Shown here: positions 8,147-16,633 of the stretch, in pieces
Numbering within the stretch: position 1 is the stretch's first letter
How the letters are laid out: every line of letters starts with the position of its first letter
The notes under the pieces: generated by a model
The model's database searches: none
The model's input: the letters and a program-made list of their open reading frames with translations, nothing else
What the model was told of the DNA's origin: nothing
Assembly: GCF_002160325.1 (NCBI RefSeq)
Contig: NZ_NFKJ01000010.1
Location: 41,472 to 105,471 of the forward strand
Direction of reading: 5' to 3'
From: Lachnoclostridium sp. An181
GTDB taxonomy: Bacteria > Bacillota > Clostridia > Lachnospirales > Lachnospiraceae
Length of the DNA: 64,000 nt
Position numbers and translations under genes: made by a program

Positions 8147-10927
8147 TTACAGCGCTTTTCTTCTTTTTGACAACACCGTCAAAAGCGCGGCTCCTGCCAT
8201 CAAAATAAACAACATCGCCTGACTTTCATCCCCGGTTTTTATGGATGACATTGTTTTGTTTTTTGTCTGTGTCTGTTTGGTCACACTTGCATCGCCCTTT
8301 GTAACAGGAGTTCTCTCATCCGTTCCTGAAGGCTGTTTTATCGTCTGTGCATCCACGACAACCGCGAAACTTCCCAGTTTATCTGTTGTCACACTAAGAA
8401 TGCCGTTCTCTACTTTTCCGTAGAGCTTTTCTACCTTTCCATCCGCCCATCGAAGTACCTCAAGCTCCATTCCGTTATACTTTTCATCCACCTGAAACGT
8501 CAGTGTTACAGGCGCTGTAAGCGTTACCTCTTTTCCATGATCCAGCAATTGATATTCATAAAGACTTACCAACGCCTGTGTAGAAGGGATTTCCCTCTGC
8601 ATTGCTTTTACCGCCGCATCCGTCACTTTCAAAGGAGAAACCTGAAGGTCCATCCCTTCCCTGATGTCCTCTCCTTTGATGGATGCACCGTACTCTTTAT
8701 TGACGACTGTTTTGTTTCCTTCTTCCTTCCACTGCACATCCGTTTTCAATTTGTCCATTTGTGTCTTGGCATTTTCTACAATGCTGTTTATTTCTTCTTC
8801 CGATACTGCACCTGCAATCTTTTTGGATGCATCTTCAATGATCACTTTTAACTGTTCTTTTTCTGCCTGTCTGTAATCATCTGCATGTTTGTAATCATTG
8901 ATTTCTTTTAATGCTGTATCTTTCGCATTTTCAAGCGCTGTATTCTTCACCTGGATCTTGCAGGATGCGAAAAATGCTCCATCTTCTGTTGTCACAGTGA
9001 TCACAGTCTCCCCTGCAATTCTTCCTGCGCTTACAAATCCGTTTGCATCCACAGTGGCAACGTTTTCATTGCTGCTCGTCCAGATGAGATTTTTGTTCGT
9101 TGCATTTTCCGGGAAAATGGATGCATTCAGCTTAAGACTTTCTCCCACTTCCACAACCGCGCTGTCTTTGTCGAGTACAACTCCTGTTACATCCACTTTC
9201 AAAGGGGGAATGATCTTTACGCCACAGTTATAGATATTGTAAGGTTTTCCTGTCTCTTTCATATTCACATAAGAGATCAAGGCCATGTAGCCCTGTTCCG
9301 TGGCCATGGCATTTTCCGAACTATTGGACAACATCCATTTGAATCCGTCCTGTGTATCCACCACAAAGGTCAAAAGGCTGTCCATTGCGCTCACACCGTC
9401 TTTGATCAACCTTGGATCCTCATGGGAATCAATGCCAAGTGCATGGAACGCTGCCATCACAATCGCAAGACTGTTAGAATTTGCACTTCTTCCACCAAAT
9501 GTTCCGTTTTCCTGATATGCATTTGCCAATACAGATACCGCTTGATCGACTGCTGCTTTGACAGCCTGATAGGTTTCCTGTTCGATTCCGGCTTCCTCTG
9601 CGCTGGATGCAGTATAGTACGGAGCCAGTGCATGCAGAGCCATCCCCGTCATATCCGGGTCATATTTTGATCCGTAGAACGCCCATCCTCCGTCTTCTTT
9701 GCGCTTGTCAAGGATCAGACGGATAAGACCGTCCCTTGTGTTGATTTCCTGTTCCTTTGGAATCTCATATGCCCCGCTGTCATAAGCATTCAGCGCAAAA
9801 ATCAGGGAATTGACCGCAATGCTCTGTGTTTCTTCATTGTAAACAGAGTTGAACACCTGAGCCATTTTTTCTATAGCATCAAATGTATGATCCCCGTCCG
9901 GTACAGCCCTTGCATTCACCCCAAGAGCGCTGACTGCCATAATATATTTTTCTATATCCGTGGCAAGCGGGGAATCTTGTTTAAAAATTCCAAGCGCTGA
10001 CTGCAAAAATTCTTCTTTTGACGTCAGGGCATCTCTGTTGTTGTCTCCGCACGCATCAATGATTCCCCATGGACTCAATGTTCCCACATACTTTTGTGCG
10101 ATCTTGGACTTTACTGTCTGGATCAGTTCTTCTGTATCCGGTTTTGCCGCGTCCTCAAGCGCCTTTTTTAAAGTTTCGGCAGCCTTCTGTGTCACGTTTG
10201 AATCATTTTCTGTGTTGGAAATCACTTCCACTGCTTTCTCATAAGCTGCCATGACCTGTTGATTTGCGCTTAAAACTTCCCAATTATCTTTTGTCTGCGC
10301 GATCAGGGCTGTCAGTTCATCCCTGTCCACAACCGGCAGATATTCCCCATATCCCCCATTGTCGATACCTAAGTCAGCGCCAAAACCATATGCGGAAAAC
10401 TGCAGTCTGAGAACACTTCCGTCCGTCAGCCCATTTTGTGGAGTCAGATCGCTAAGCCCATATCCTGCCCTTACATTGTCAATCGTGTACAGCCATCCGG
10501 ACGCGAATGTGTAGTCAAACTCTCCCAGATTGTCTGACTCTCTTGGATTGTCCGGTGTCACCCCATCGTCTTCCATTACTTTTTTTATGGTGTTATTGAA
10601 TATGGCAGTTCTGTCCCCGTTTGTATCTTTGATGGAACTTAAATAGAATCCGCTCTCAATCTTTCCGGTATAACTTGCCTCTAATCCGTTCGCCTCCAAC
10701 ACCTGCATGAGCAGTCCTGCTCCGTTGGTATCCTCATAAAACGGCACGATCATGGGCTCTGCCATATATCCCTGTCCGATTGAAAATTTTTCCACACTGA
10801 CCACCACATGGCCAAGCGGTGTTTTTTCTGCATTTGCATTGACAGTCACTGTCATCACACCGATCACCATGACAAACATCAGCAGGAATACGCTCATTTG
10901 TCTTAACATTTTTTTTGCTGCTCTCAT
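8147..10927 (-). CDS. Surface protein: DUF4430-like + alpha/alpha-barrel + Big2, KTGD anchor
   Basis: 926 residues from ATG 10927, chosen for its AGGAG site and because it opens the signal peptide MRAAKKMLRQMSVFLLMFVM. A DUF4430-like domain (about 35-185) carries the ASGWLYTIDN motif. An alpha/alpha toroid follows (about 280-585; DMTGMALHALAPYY and NAMATEQGYMALISY repeats), then a bacterial Ig-like Big2 domain (about 595-675) and helical FIVAR-like and beta regions. The end is KTGDES, a hydrophobic helix and KRRKAL, a sortase-type anchor variant. It therefore has both transcobalamin-like domains in one chain, but in reverse order. It is the first gene after the B12 riboswitch, so surface corrinoid capture is the likely role. 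Confidence 0.85.
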   Translation of the reverse strand: MRAAKKMLRQMSVFLLMFVMVIGVMTVTVNANAEKTPLGHVVVSVEKFSIGQGYMAEPMIVPFYEDTNGAGLLMQVLEANGLEASYTGKIESGFYLSSIKDTNGDRTAIFNNTIKKVMEDDGVTPDNPRESDNLGEFDYTFASGWLYTIDNVRAGYGLSDLTPQNGLTDGSVLRLQFSAYGFGADLGIDNGGYGEYLPVVDRDELTALIAQTKDNWEVLSANQQVMAAYEKAVEVISNTENDSNVTQKAAETLKKALEDAAKPDTEELIQTVKSKIAQKYVGTLSPWGIIDACGDNNRDALTSKEEFLQSALGIFKQDSPLATDIEKYIMAVSALGVNARAVPDGDHTFDAIEKMAQVFNSVYNEETQSIAVNSLIFALNAYDSGAYEIPKEQEINTRDGLIRLILDKRKEDGGWAFYGSKYDPDMTGMALHALAPYYTASSAEEAGIEQETYQAVKAAVDQAVSVLANAYQENGTFGGRSANSNSLAIVMAAFHALGIDSHEDPRLIKDGVSAMDSLLTFVVDTQDGFKWMLSNSSENAMATEQGYMALISYVNMKETGKPYNIYNCGVKIIPPLKVDVTGVVLDKDSAVVEVGESLKLNASIFPENATNKNLIWTSSNENVATVDANGFVSAGRIAGETVITVTTEDGAFFASCKIQVKNTALENAKDTALKEINDYKHADDYRQAEKEQLKVIIEDASKKIAGAVSEEEINSIVENAKTQMDKLKTDVQWKEEGNKTVVNKEYGASIKGEDIREGMDLQVSPLKVTDAAVKAMQREIPSTQALVSLYEYQLLDHGKEVTLTAPVTLTFQVDEKYNGMELEVLRWADGKVEKLYGKVENGILSVTTDKLGSFAVVVDAQTIKQPSGTDERTPVTKGDASVTKQTQTKNKTMSSIKTGDESQAMLFILMAGAALLTVLSKRRKAL

Positions 10928-11012
10928 AGTCTCCTCTTTTCCTTTCTTTTTCTTTCGCCATCTTCCGGCATTGATCTGCATCTCTTATAACAGTTTTTTC
11001 CTGTCATAACCG

Positions 11013-11068
11013 AAAAAAAGGTACAAAAAATAGACATCCGCTTTATGCCTCCGGATACTCTTTTTTGT
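11013..11068 (-). terminator. Riboswitch expression-platform terminator
   Basis: On the minus strand an ACAAAAAA...ATCCG stem (11056-11068 region) pairs with CGGAT...TTTTTTGT (11023-11038) and is followed by a seven-U run (11013-11019). It lies between the cobalamin riboswitch and the first gene, as expected for a B12-induced transcription terminator. Confidence 0.8.
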
Positions 11069-11074
11069 GCGTCC

Positions 11075-11240
11075 CAGATACTTGTGTCCTGACTCAAGTG
11101 CAAACCTACTCGCCGCCCTTCCCGGGATCTTCCCAGTGGTTTTACGGCTTTCGTCCTCATTACAGTAGGGATAAAGCTGTGCCGGGATCTAACCGGACTT
11201 CCTGTATGCAGATGCATACGTTTGTATCTGTACAGCTATT
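11075..11240 (-). promoter_or_regulatory. Cobalamin (B12) riboswitch
   Basis: The minus-strand leader shows the conserved cobalamin aptamer elements in order: a GGAAGTCCGGT segment, GGCACAGC, CCCTACTGTAATGAGGACGA, AACCACTGGGAAGATCCCGG GAAGG and the B12-box-like GAGTCAGGACAC (11084-11095). Their order and spacing match the family (P3-P6 core, then L5/L13 region). Binding of adenosylcobalamin should favour the downstream terminator (11013-11068) and shut off the six-gene operon from 10927 to 826. Confidence 0.92.
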
Positions 11241-11266
11241 GATTTTTCGTTTTCATATGCGCTATC

Positions 11267-11295
11267 AGTCTACCTGTTCTTCCTTTATTTGTCAA
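11267..11295 (-). promoter_or_regulatory. SigA-type promoter of the B12 operon
   Basis: Reading the minus strand, TTGACA (11295-11290), a 17-bp spacer and TAGACT (11272-11267) place the transcript start near 11260, just before the riboswitch. Confidence 0.8.
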
Positions 11296-11334
11296 TGTTT
11301 TTTCACTGCGGTCAACCTTGCGAAAGGATATGAT

Positions 11335-11363
11335 TTGACACACCTCTTTTCCGCGCCTATAAT
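11335..11363 (+). promoter_or_regulatory. Consensus SigA promoter of the PPC-domain gene
   Basis: TTGACA (11335-11340), a 17-bp spacer and TATAAT (11358-11363) are a perfect consensus. It is divergent from the B12 operon promoter, about 40 bp away. Confidence 0.9.
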
Positions 11364-11405
11364 ATAGCCAGAATACTTATACAACCTGGGATTGGAGTAA
11401 TAAAT

Positions 11406-11825
11406 ATGGAATACAGAAAATTCAAAGACACCATCATCGCCAGAATCGACAAAGGCGAAGAAATTTTAGATTCATTAAAAGAAATCGCCCTCAAAGAGAA
11501 GATAAGACTCGCCGATATCAGCGCCCTTGGCGCAGTAAGAGAATTCACGGTCGGTGTATTTAAAACCGAGGAAAAACAGTACCACGCCAATGAATTCTTT
11601 GGTGATTTTGAGATTGTCTCCCTGACCGGAACCATCACGTCCATGAACGGCGAATTCTATTCCCATGTGCACATGAGCGCTGGAAATGAAAAGGGGGAAG
11701 TGTTCGGAGGCCATTTAAACCGGGCAGTTGTAAGCGCCACCTGCGAAATGGTGATTCGCATCATTGACGGGGAAGTAGACCGATGTTTTGATGAACATGT
11801 TGGACTTAATCTATTGAAATTTTAA
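11406..11825 (+). CDS. PPC/DUF296 domain protein
   Basis: 139 residues forming a single PPC (plants and prokaryotes conserved, DUF296) domain. Metal-binding histidines are in FYSHVHMS (H87, H89) and in the conserved GGHLNRAVVSATCEMVI motif (H103). Stand-alone bacterial PPC proteins are small trimeric cytoplasmic proteins of unclear function. They lack the AT-hook of plant homologues, and none is seen here. GGAG at 11394-11397 supports the ATG. The gene has its own consensus promoter and a terminator shared with the convergent ligase gene, so it is a single-gene transcript. No link to the B12 operon is evident other than divergence. Confidence 0.85.
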   Translation: MEYRKFKDTIIARIDKGEEILDSLKEIALKEKIRLADISALGAVREFTVGVFKTEEKQYHANEFFGDFEIVSLTGTITSMNGEFYSHVHMSAGNEKGEVFGGHLNRAVVSATCEMVIRIIDGEVDRCFDEHVGLNLLKF

Positions 11826-11872
11826 CACGTAAAAACCAGCTGTATTATAGGTCTTTTTCCACATATAAAATC

Positions 11873-11915
11873 AAAAGATGATGGGAAATCCACAAAAATT
11901 TCCACATCATCTTTT
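11873..11915. terminator. Bidirectional terminator
   Basis: AAAAGATGATG (11873-11883) pairs with CATCATCTTTT (11905-11915), with an inner GAAAT/ATTTC pairing. A- and U-runs on both sides serve the convergent genes at 11406 and 11929. Confidence 0.85.
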
Positions 11916-11928
11916 TACCTTCTCATAG

Positions 11929-13437
11929 TTAATATCTTTTTATTTTCTTTGACGGCGTCTTATCAAACTCCGTGTCCCTTACTTTCAAACCGTAAATCCT
12001 TTTATGAGCAGGCACCCCCCTGTTATAGTCGTCGATCAAATCCTGGAGCGTCTGATTTACATCCTTTATCTTTTTCTTTTTTACATACTCATAATCCGGA
12101 TAAATCTCTGCCTCAATGACTCCTAAATTTTCCCTTACAAGAACTTCCTGCACAATCCTTGCCTCGGAAAGCTTGTTCTCCAGCTCTTCCGGAGATACAT
12201 TTTCTCCGTTCTTTGTGATGATCAGGTTTTTCTTCCTTCCTGTAAGGAACAGAAAGCCGTCCTCATCCACATATCCCAGATCCCCGGTTTTAAGCCAGCC
12301 GTCCTCAAGTGTCTCCTCCGTCTCCTTTGGCATCTTGTAATATCCTTGCATGACGCTGCTGCCTCTCACCCATATTTCTTCATCCACGATCTTTGCCTCA
12401 CAGTTTGGCATCAGCCTTCCCACGGATTTCTTTTTGATATTCCAGCTTACATTGTTGCTGATGACCGGAGAACACTCCGTCATCCCATATCCCTGGAGAA
12501 TCGTGATGCCATACTCTGCAAACATGTCAATGTACGCAGGATTTAAATAAGCCCCTCCGCTGCAGATGGTATGGAACTGCTTTCCAAAGATCATATTCTT
12601 CACCAGTTTTTTCGGCAGCCCGGACACATCCTCCATCTTCTTTGCCAATGTCTCGATCATGAGGGGAACCATCAATATCATCTCCGGTTTGAAAAGTTTC
12701 ATATTTTTTGCCACGCGCATCAAAGAGTCATTGACACAGATTACGGCGCCCAGTGAGATCCCTTTTAAAATATCCATGCTAAGACAATAGGCATGATGAA
12801 TCGGAAGTACGGAAAGAAGTACTGTTCGCTTAGGAATTTTCATATCCAGGCACGTCGCATTCTGTGCCATATTCTTTTGCGTCAGCATCACTCCTTTGCT
12901 TTTTCCGGTGGTGCCGGAAGTAAACATAATAGTACAAAGATTGTCCGGCTTTGGCCAGAAGTCGTGTTTCCCTTTATTCTCACGGACAAGCTGCCAGAAT
13001 GAAAAGGACTTCTCATCTCCCGTCTCTTTTTGCATGGAAATCATATATTTCAGTTTCGGGCACTTCTCTTTTGCGAGTGCGGCCACATCTCCCCGCACTT
13101 CATCCACCACAAGCGTTGTCACATCTGCCCTGTCCAAAAGCTCGCACGCCTCCTCTGCAGGCAGCGACACATCCAGAGGAACTGCAACGCTGCCACCGTT
13201 CACAATGCCGAAATATGCGCACAGCCAAGTGTAGGATGTCATTCCGATTATGGCAATATGACTGCCTTGCTCTTCAAGACTTTCCAGTGAACGCGAAAAA
13301 CTTTCACTGTCTCTTCTAAGTTCTGAATAGCTTTTGGCCTCAATCTCATTTTTCCCCACTTTGTAGCGCACTGCATCTTCCTGTCCAAATTCTTCCTCTG
13401 TGCGTACTAAAATCTCACGAATCGTACTGCAAACCAT
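11929..13437 (-). CDS. AMP-binding acyl-CoA/acyl-ACP synthetase
   Basis: 502 residues of the ANL adenylating superfamily. The P-loop-like motif TIMFTSGTTGKSKGVMLTQ (about 170-188), YGMTECSPVISN, GWLKTGDLGYVDEDGFLFLTGR and the C-terminal catalytic lysine region DKTPSKKIKRY are all intact. It should activate a carboxylate (probably a fatty acid) with ATP and load it onto CoA or onto the ACP encoded just upstream. It is the last gene of a five-gene set (SCP2, hydrolase, condensation-like, ACP, ligase) with short gaps. The acyl substrate cannot be read from the sequence. Confidence 0.87.
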   Translation of the reverse strand: MVCSTIREILVRTEEEFGQEDAVRYKVGKNEIEAKSYSELRRDSESFSRSLESLEEQGSHIAIIGMTSYTWLCAYFGIVNGGSVAVPLDVSLPAEEACELLDRADVTTLVVDEVRGDVAALAKEKCPKLKYMISMQKETGDEKSFSFWQLVRENKGKHDFWPKPDNLCTIMFTSGTTGKSKGVMLTQKNMAQNATCLDMKIPKRTVLLSVLPIHHAYCLSMDILKGISLGAVICVNDSLMRVAKNMKLFKPEMILMVPLMIETLAKKMEDVSGLPKKLVKNMIFGKQFHTICSGGAYLNPAYIDMFAEYGITILQGYGMTECSPVISNNVSWNIKKKSVGRLMPNCEAKIVDEEIWVRGSSVMQGYYKMPKETEETLEDGWLKTGDLGYVDEDGFLFLTGRKKNLIITKNGENVSPEELENKLSEARIVQEVLVRENLGVIEAEIYPDYEYVKKKKIKDVNQTLQDLIDDYNRGVPAHKRIYGLKVRDTEFDKTPSKKIKRY

Positions 13438-13458
13438 CTTTAATTCCCTTTCTCTGCA

Positions 13459-13686
13459 CTATGCAGTCAATTTTTCCAGGTAATCCACAGCCTCCTGCAC
13501 CGTGCGGATATCCACGGCCATGCCCTGTTCGATTTCAATGTCAAATTCTTCCTCAATTTCTCCAAGCATGCTCATAAAGTCAAAGGATGTAAATCCAAGA
13601 TCTTCCATAAACCTGGATTCCGGATGAATATTTTCCGGCTCCACATCCACATATTCACACATGATATTTACTAATTTTTCGTACAT
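13459..13686 (-). CDS. Stand-alone acyl/peptidyl carrier protein
   Basis: 75 residues, acidic, with a four-helix carrier protein pattern. The phosphopantetheine attachment site is Ser34 in EDLGFTSFDFM; the housekeeping ACP at 28302 instead has GADSLDL. It differs strongly from that AcpP and is surrounded by an adenylating ligase and a condensation-like enzyme, so it is probably a dedicated carrier for this cluster. Confidence 0.9.
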   Translation of the reverse strand: MYEKLVNIMCEYVDVEPENIHPESRFMEDLGFTSFDFMSMLGEIEEEFDIEIEQGMAVDIRTVQEAVDYLEKLTA

Positions 13687-13699
13687 CTTTCCTCTCTCC

Positions 13700-15103
13700 T
13701 TAAACTAATTTGATGATATCACCGACTGTCAGATCCGGATTCTCCACACCTTTGAACATAATCCTGCAAAGGTAATAATATAAGTACTCCAGCTCCTCCC
13801 TGGACACTGCTTTTTTCTGATGTTCAAAGCTGAAATCCAGACCATTGTCATCCGGTCTGTGCATCACGGTAAGGTACATTCCTTGTGTCGTAGCTCCATT
13901 GGGATACCATTTGGTTTTATAGCGGATATCTCCCAGTTTATCCAGCCCCTTCTCCTTGAGTGTCAACGGCTGATAAGTCAGGGACATCGGCTCGTATGTA
14001 CGCCCGTTTTCCTGCGGATAAACTTTGCCACGGTGTGCAAAATACGCAACCGGATCATAGTTGGCATGACGAAACATCTCGTTTTGTTTCTCACGGATCT
14101 CATAGACCCCATCCAAAAAAGTTCTGTCCTCGGAAATAATGGTGCGGAACGGGAAGGAATGGATCCTTGTCCCTCCGCACTTTTTTTCCTTGAGTGTGGC
14201 GCGCCTTGCAATGGTTGAGTTGATGGACACATCATCGTTTCCGTTCATCTTCTGGAAATAGGTACGCAGCCCCATCATCAGAAGACAGACAAGGGATACG
14301 TGATATTTCTCACAAAACTCCATCAACCGTTTTGTAGGCTCCTCCTCCAGATGGAAGATGTCAAGCGCAGAGTCCACAGAGTCGGACACATCCACCGCTG
14401 CCCGAAGATTTGGATTTTTCGTCTCTTTTCTTGCATCCAGAAGGCGTTTTGGACCGCGCAGGCCATTGTAGATCGGCTCGGAAGATTCAATGATCTTCTC
14501 AAAAAATTTCGTATCCTTTTCCTGTGCCTTGCTTCCTGCCTCATAGGCAAGGTCTTTTTTCAACTGTTCAATGTAGGAGCTCATATCCTTTGGATAAGGT
14601 ACGCCCTCATACATCTCATTGCAGTAGAGCTCAATGATGTCCTTCATAAAGCAGATCAAAGACTGTGCGTCCATGGTCTTGTGGTCCACGAGAAGATAAA
14701 TTCCGTTGAATCCATCCGGTGTGTGGATCATCACGATCCGGTTCATCGGAGAATCCTCAAGTTTGAACGGTACCTGTGTCCACCCTCGCATGATCTCCTC
14801 TGCCTCCTCCATTGTTTTTCCAGAAAAATCAACGTACTCAATATCCCTTTCCTCTTTGTCCACCACATACTGATAACAAGTTCCTTCCTTGTCAAGCGCA
14901 AAGCGCAGACGCATGGATTCGCATCTTTCATAAGCTTTATAGATGGATTTTTTCAGCACATCCCAGTCAAGCTCCACCTGGATCGTCAAGCTCGTTCCAA
15001 TGTTCACCACCTCTTTTTTCGGGCAGTAGTTCTGGTAAAAGAAGTGAAATTTCTGGGCAGCAGTGAGCGGATATACCGGATATCCTTTTCTTTTCCTCAT
15101 CAT
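13700..15103 (-). CDS. Condensation-domain-like acyltransferase
   Basis: 467 residues with the layout of NRPS condensation / WS-DGAT / PapA acyltransferases: an N-terminal YPLTAAQKFHFFYQNY, a central active-site segment and a C-terminal latch and floor loop region. The usual HHxxxDG motif reads D140-H141-KTM-D145-A146, so the catalytic second His and the structural Asp are kept while the first His is Asp and Gly is Ala. Such enzymes join a carrier-bound acyl group to an alcohol or amine. Neighbouring ACP and ligase genes fit that role. The product is unknown. Two adjacent ATGs (15103, 15100) are possible starts. Confidence 0.75.
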   Translation of the reverse strand: MMRKRKGYPVYPLTAAQKFHFFYQNYCPKKEVVNIGTSLTIQVELDWDVLKKSIYKAYERCESMRLRFALDKEGTCYQYVVDKEERDIEYVDFSGKTMEEAEEIMRGWTQVPFKLEDSPMNRIVMIHTPDGFNGIYLLVDHKTMDAQSLICFMKDIIELYCNEMYEGVPYPKDMSSYIEQLKKDLAYEAGSKAQEKDTKFFEKIIESSEPIYNGLRGPKRLLDARKETKNPNLRAAVDVSDSVDSALDIFHLEEEPTKRLMEFCEKYHVSLVCLLMMGLRTYFQKMNGNDDVSINSTIARRATLKEKKCGGTRIHSFPFRTIISEDRTFLDGVYEIREKQNEMFRHANYDPVAYFAHRGKVYPQENGRTYEPMSLTYQPLTLKEKGLDKLGDIRYKTKWYPNGATTQGMYLTVMHRPDDNGLDFSFEHQKKAVSREELEYLYYYLCRIMFKGVENPDLTVGDIIKLV

Positions 15104-15105
15104 TT

Positions 15106-16047
15106 TTAAATCCCTCCTATAAATGAATCCAGAGCCTCCTCATAGGCCTTTGTGTCCTTATAATAACTCTCGGCATGAGCAGCATCTTTTACGATCAGTT
15201 TCTTCTTCACAGGCGCCGCACAGTTTTCGTAGATACGCTCGCACATACTGCACGGCACAAACGTATCCTTATCCCCATGTATCAGCAATATCGGAACCTG
15301 AGCCTTTTTTACCTCCCTTGCTGCATTGCACTCATCCAGCCCATACCCTGCCCTTTCTTTATTTACTTTATCCGCAATCTGTATCATCGGAAATGCAGGA
15401 ATGTGATACATTGTTTTCAGCACATGGCTGAACACTTCTTTCGGGGAGGTAAATCCACAGTCCGAGATAATCCCTTTCACCTGCACAGGAAGATTTAATC
15501 CGCTTGCCATGAGCACAGTGGCACCTCCCATGGAAATTCCATGGAGAAAAATCTCGCAGTCCTCACCGATTTTTTCAATGGCCCATCTGATCCACCTTTG
15601 CGCATCTTTTCTGTCCAGACATCCAAATCCGATGTACACTCCATCGCTCTTCCCATGCGCCCGCTCGTCCACGAGCAGCATCCTGAAACCTCTTTTGAGG
15701 TAATATTCGGACAGCCCGATGTAATCACTCATCCCTTCACTTGTATACCCGTGAAAACAAATGACAATCTTGCGTCCTTCTCTGCCTTTAAAATATGTAC
15801 TGTGAAGTCGAAGTCCATCATGAGAACGAATATATACATCCTCATGGGGTTGTTCCAACATCCATTCTTTTTTCTTCTCAATCAAGGGGAAATACTGCGC
15901 CCAGTCCGTGCCGGCCATTTTGATGGTACGGTCTGTCTTTGCATTTCCCCGTTTCATGGTGCGCCTGTAAAAGTAGGCGGACGCTCCAAGTTCTGCCGCT
16001 GCCAAAATTCCCGCCCCTTTCAGGGCACATCCTAATAACTTTCCCAT
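15106..16047 (-). CDS. Membrane-anchored alpha/beta hydrolase
   Basis: 313 residues with one N-terminal hydrophobic segment (about 5-27) and an alpha/beta hydrolase domain. The oxyanion region is CFHGYTSEG, the nucleophile Ser172 lies in HGISMGG, and the acid and His are in HGDKDTFVP and DAAHAESYY. Family members (BEM46/YqkD type) act as esterases or thioesterases. Its stop is 2 bp from the start of the condensation-like gene, so the two are in one operon. It may release or remodel the acyl product made by its neighbours. Confidence 0.87.
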   Translation of the reverse strand: MGKLLGCALKGAGILAAAELGASAYFYRRTMKRGNAKTDRTIKMAGTDWAQYFPLIEKKKEWMLEQPHEDVYIRSHDGLRLHSTYFKGREGRKIVICFHGYTSEGMSDYIGLSEYYLKRGFRMLLVDERAHGKSDGVYIGFGCLDRKDAQRWIRWAIEKIGEDCEIFLHGISMGGATVLMASGLNLPVQVKGIISDCGFTSPKEVFSHVLKTMYHIPAFPMIQIADKVNKERAGYGLDECNAAREVKKAQVPILLIHGDKDTFVPCSMCERIYENCAAPVKKKLIVKDAAHAESYYKDTKAYEEALDSFIGGI

Positions 16048-16085
16048 AGCCCCTCCATTTCTGTTCCCTGGACACGATCTGTTTG

Positions 16086-16412
16086 TTATTTGGTTCCAAG
16101 AAATGATTTTAACTTCAGCGCTTTATCAATGTTTCCTTCCACTTTCAGTTTTCCAAGAGTAACCGCCAAAATTGGATCCAGTTTTCCTGACGCAATCTTT
16201 TCCAGCGTCTGCGCAGAGCAGATAAAAATCGCATCCCTGTCAAAATACTCATACGGCTCCACATAAAGTTTCCCAGCCTTTACTTCCACATAGAAAATCC
16301 CCTCAGCCTCGCCGGTGATCTGAAACTGGTATGCCAAATGTTCATGGATATTGCTCACATCCACATCCATAAGTTTTGATTTTACTTGTGCAAACATTTC
16401 TGCGTATGTCAT
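16086..16412 (-). CDS. SCP2 sterol-binding domain protein
   Basis: 108 residues from ATG 16412, which sits 8 bp after a GGAGG site; a longer frame would use a TTG inside that site. The sequence fits a single SCP2 domain, with VEVKAGKLYVEPYEYFDRDA and a final LGKLKVEGNIDKALKLKSFL. SCP2 domains bind fatty acyl chains, acyl-CoA or other lipids in a tunnel. It is the first gene of the ligase/ACP cluster and so may supply or hold the lipid substrate. Confidence 0.87.
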   Translation of the reverse strand: MTYAEMFAQVKSKLMDVDVSNIHEHLAYQFQITGEAEGIFYVEVKAGKLYVEPYEYFDRDAIFICSAQTLEKIASGKLDPILAVTLGKLKVEGNIDKALKLKSFLGTK

Positions 16413-16432
16413 TTCAAAATCCTCCAATTATT

Positions 16433-16493
16433 TTCGACCGTCAGTCAACAGTCTTTTATTAAAGGCTATCATTTTTTCGACCAGTGGTCAACA
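16433..16493. promoter_or_regulatory. Two repeated operator boxes between SCP2 operon and TetR gene
   Basis: TTCGACCGTCAGTCAACA (16433-16450) and TTCGACCAGTGGTCAACA (16476-16493) are near-identical boxes 43 bp apart (about four helical turns). The second has the palindromic core GACCA-G-TGGTC. On the minus strand each contains a TTGACC/TTGACT hexamer that could be a -35 element, so a repressor bound here would block the SCP2-ligase operon. Confidence 0.7.
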
Positions 16494-16633
16494 CGAATAC
16501 TTAATGAAAAATGGGATAAATTCCCTTTTCATTTTCGTGAATTTTCCCGTCTGTTTTCTACCGTTTTCCTATGTTATACTGAAGTGTAATTCGTTGGAAA
16601 AATTTATACATCATTTAGAAGAAGGCGGTAACC

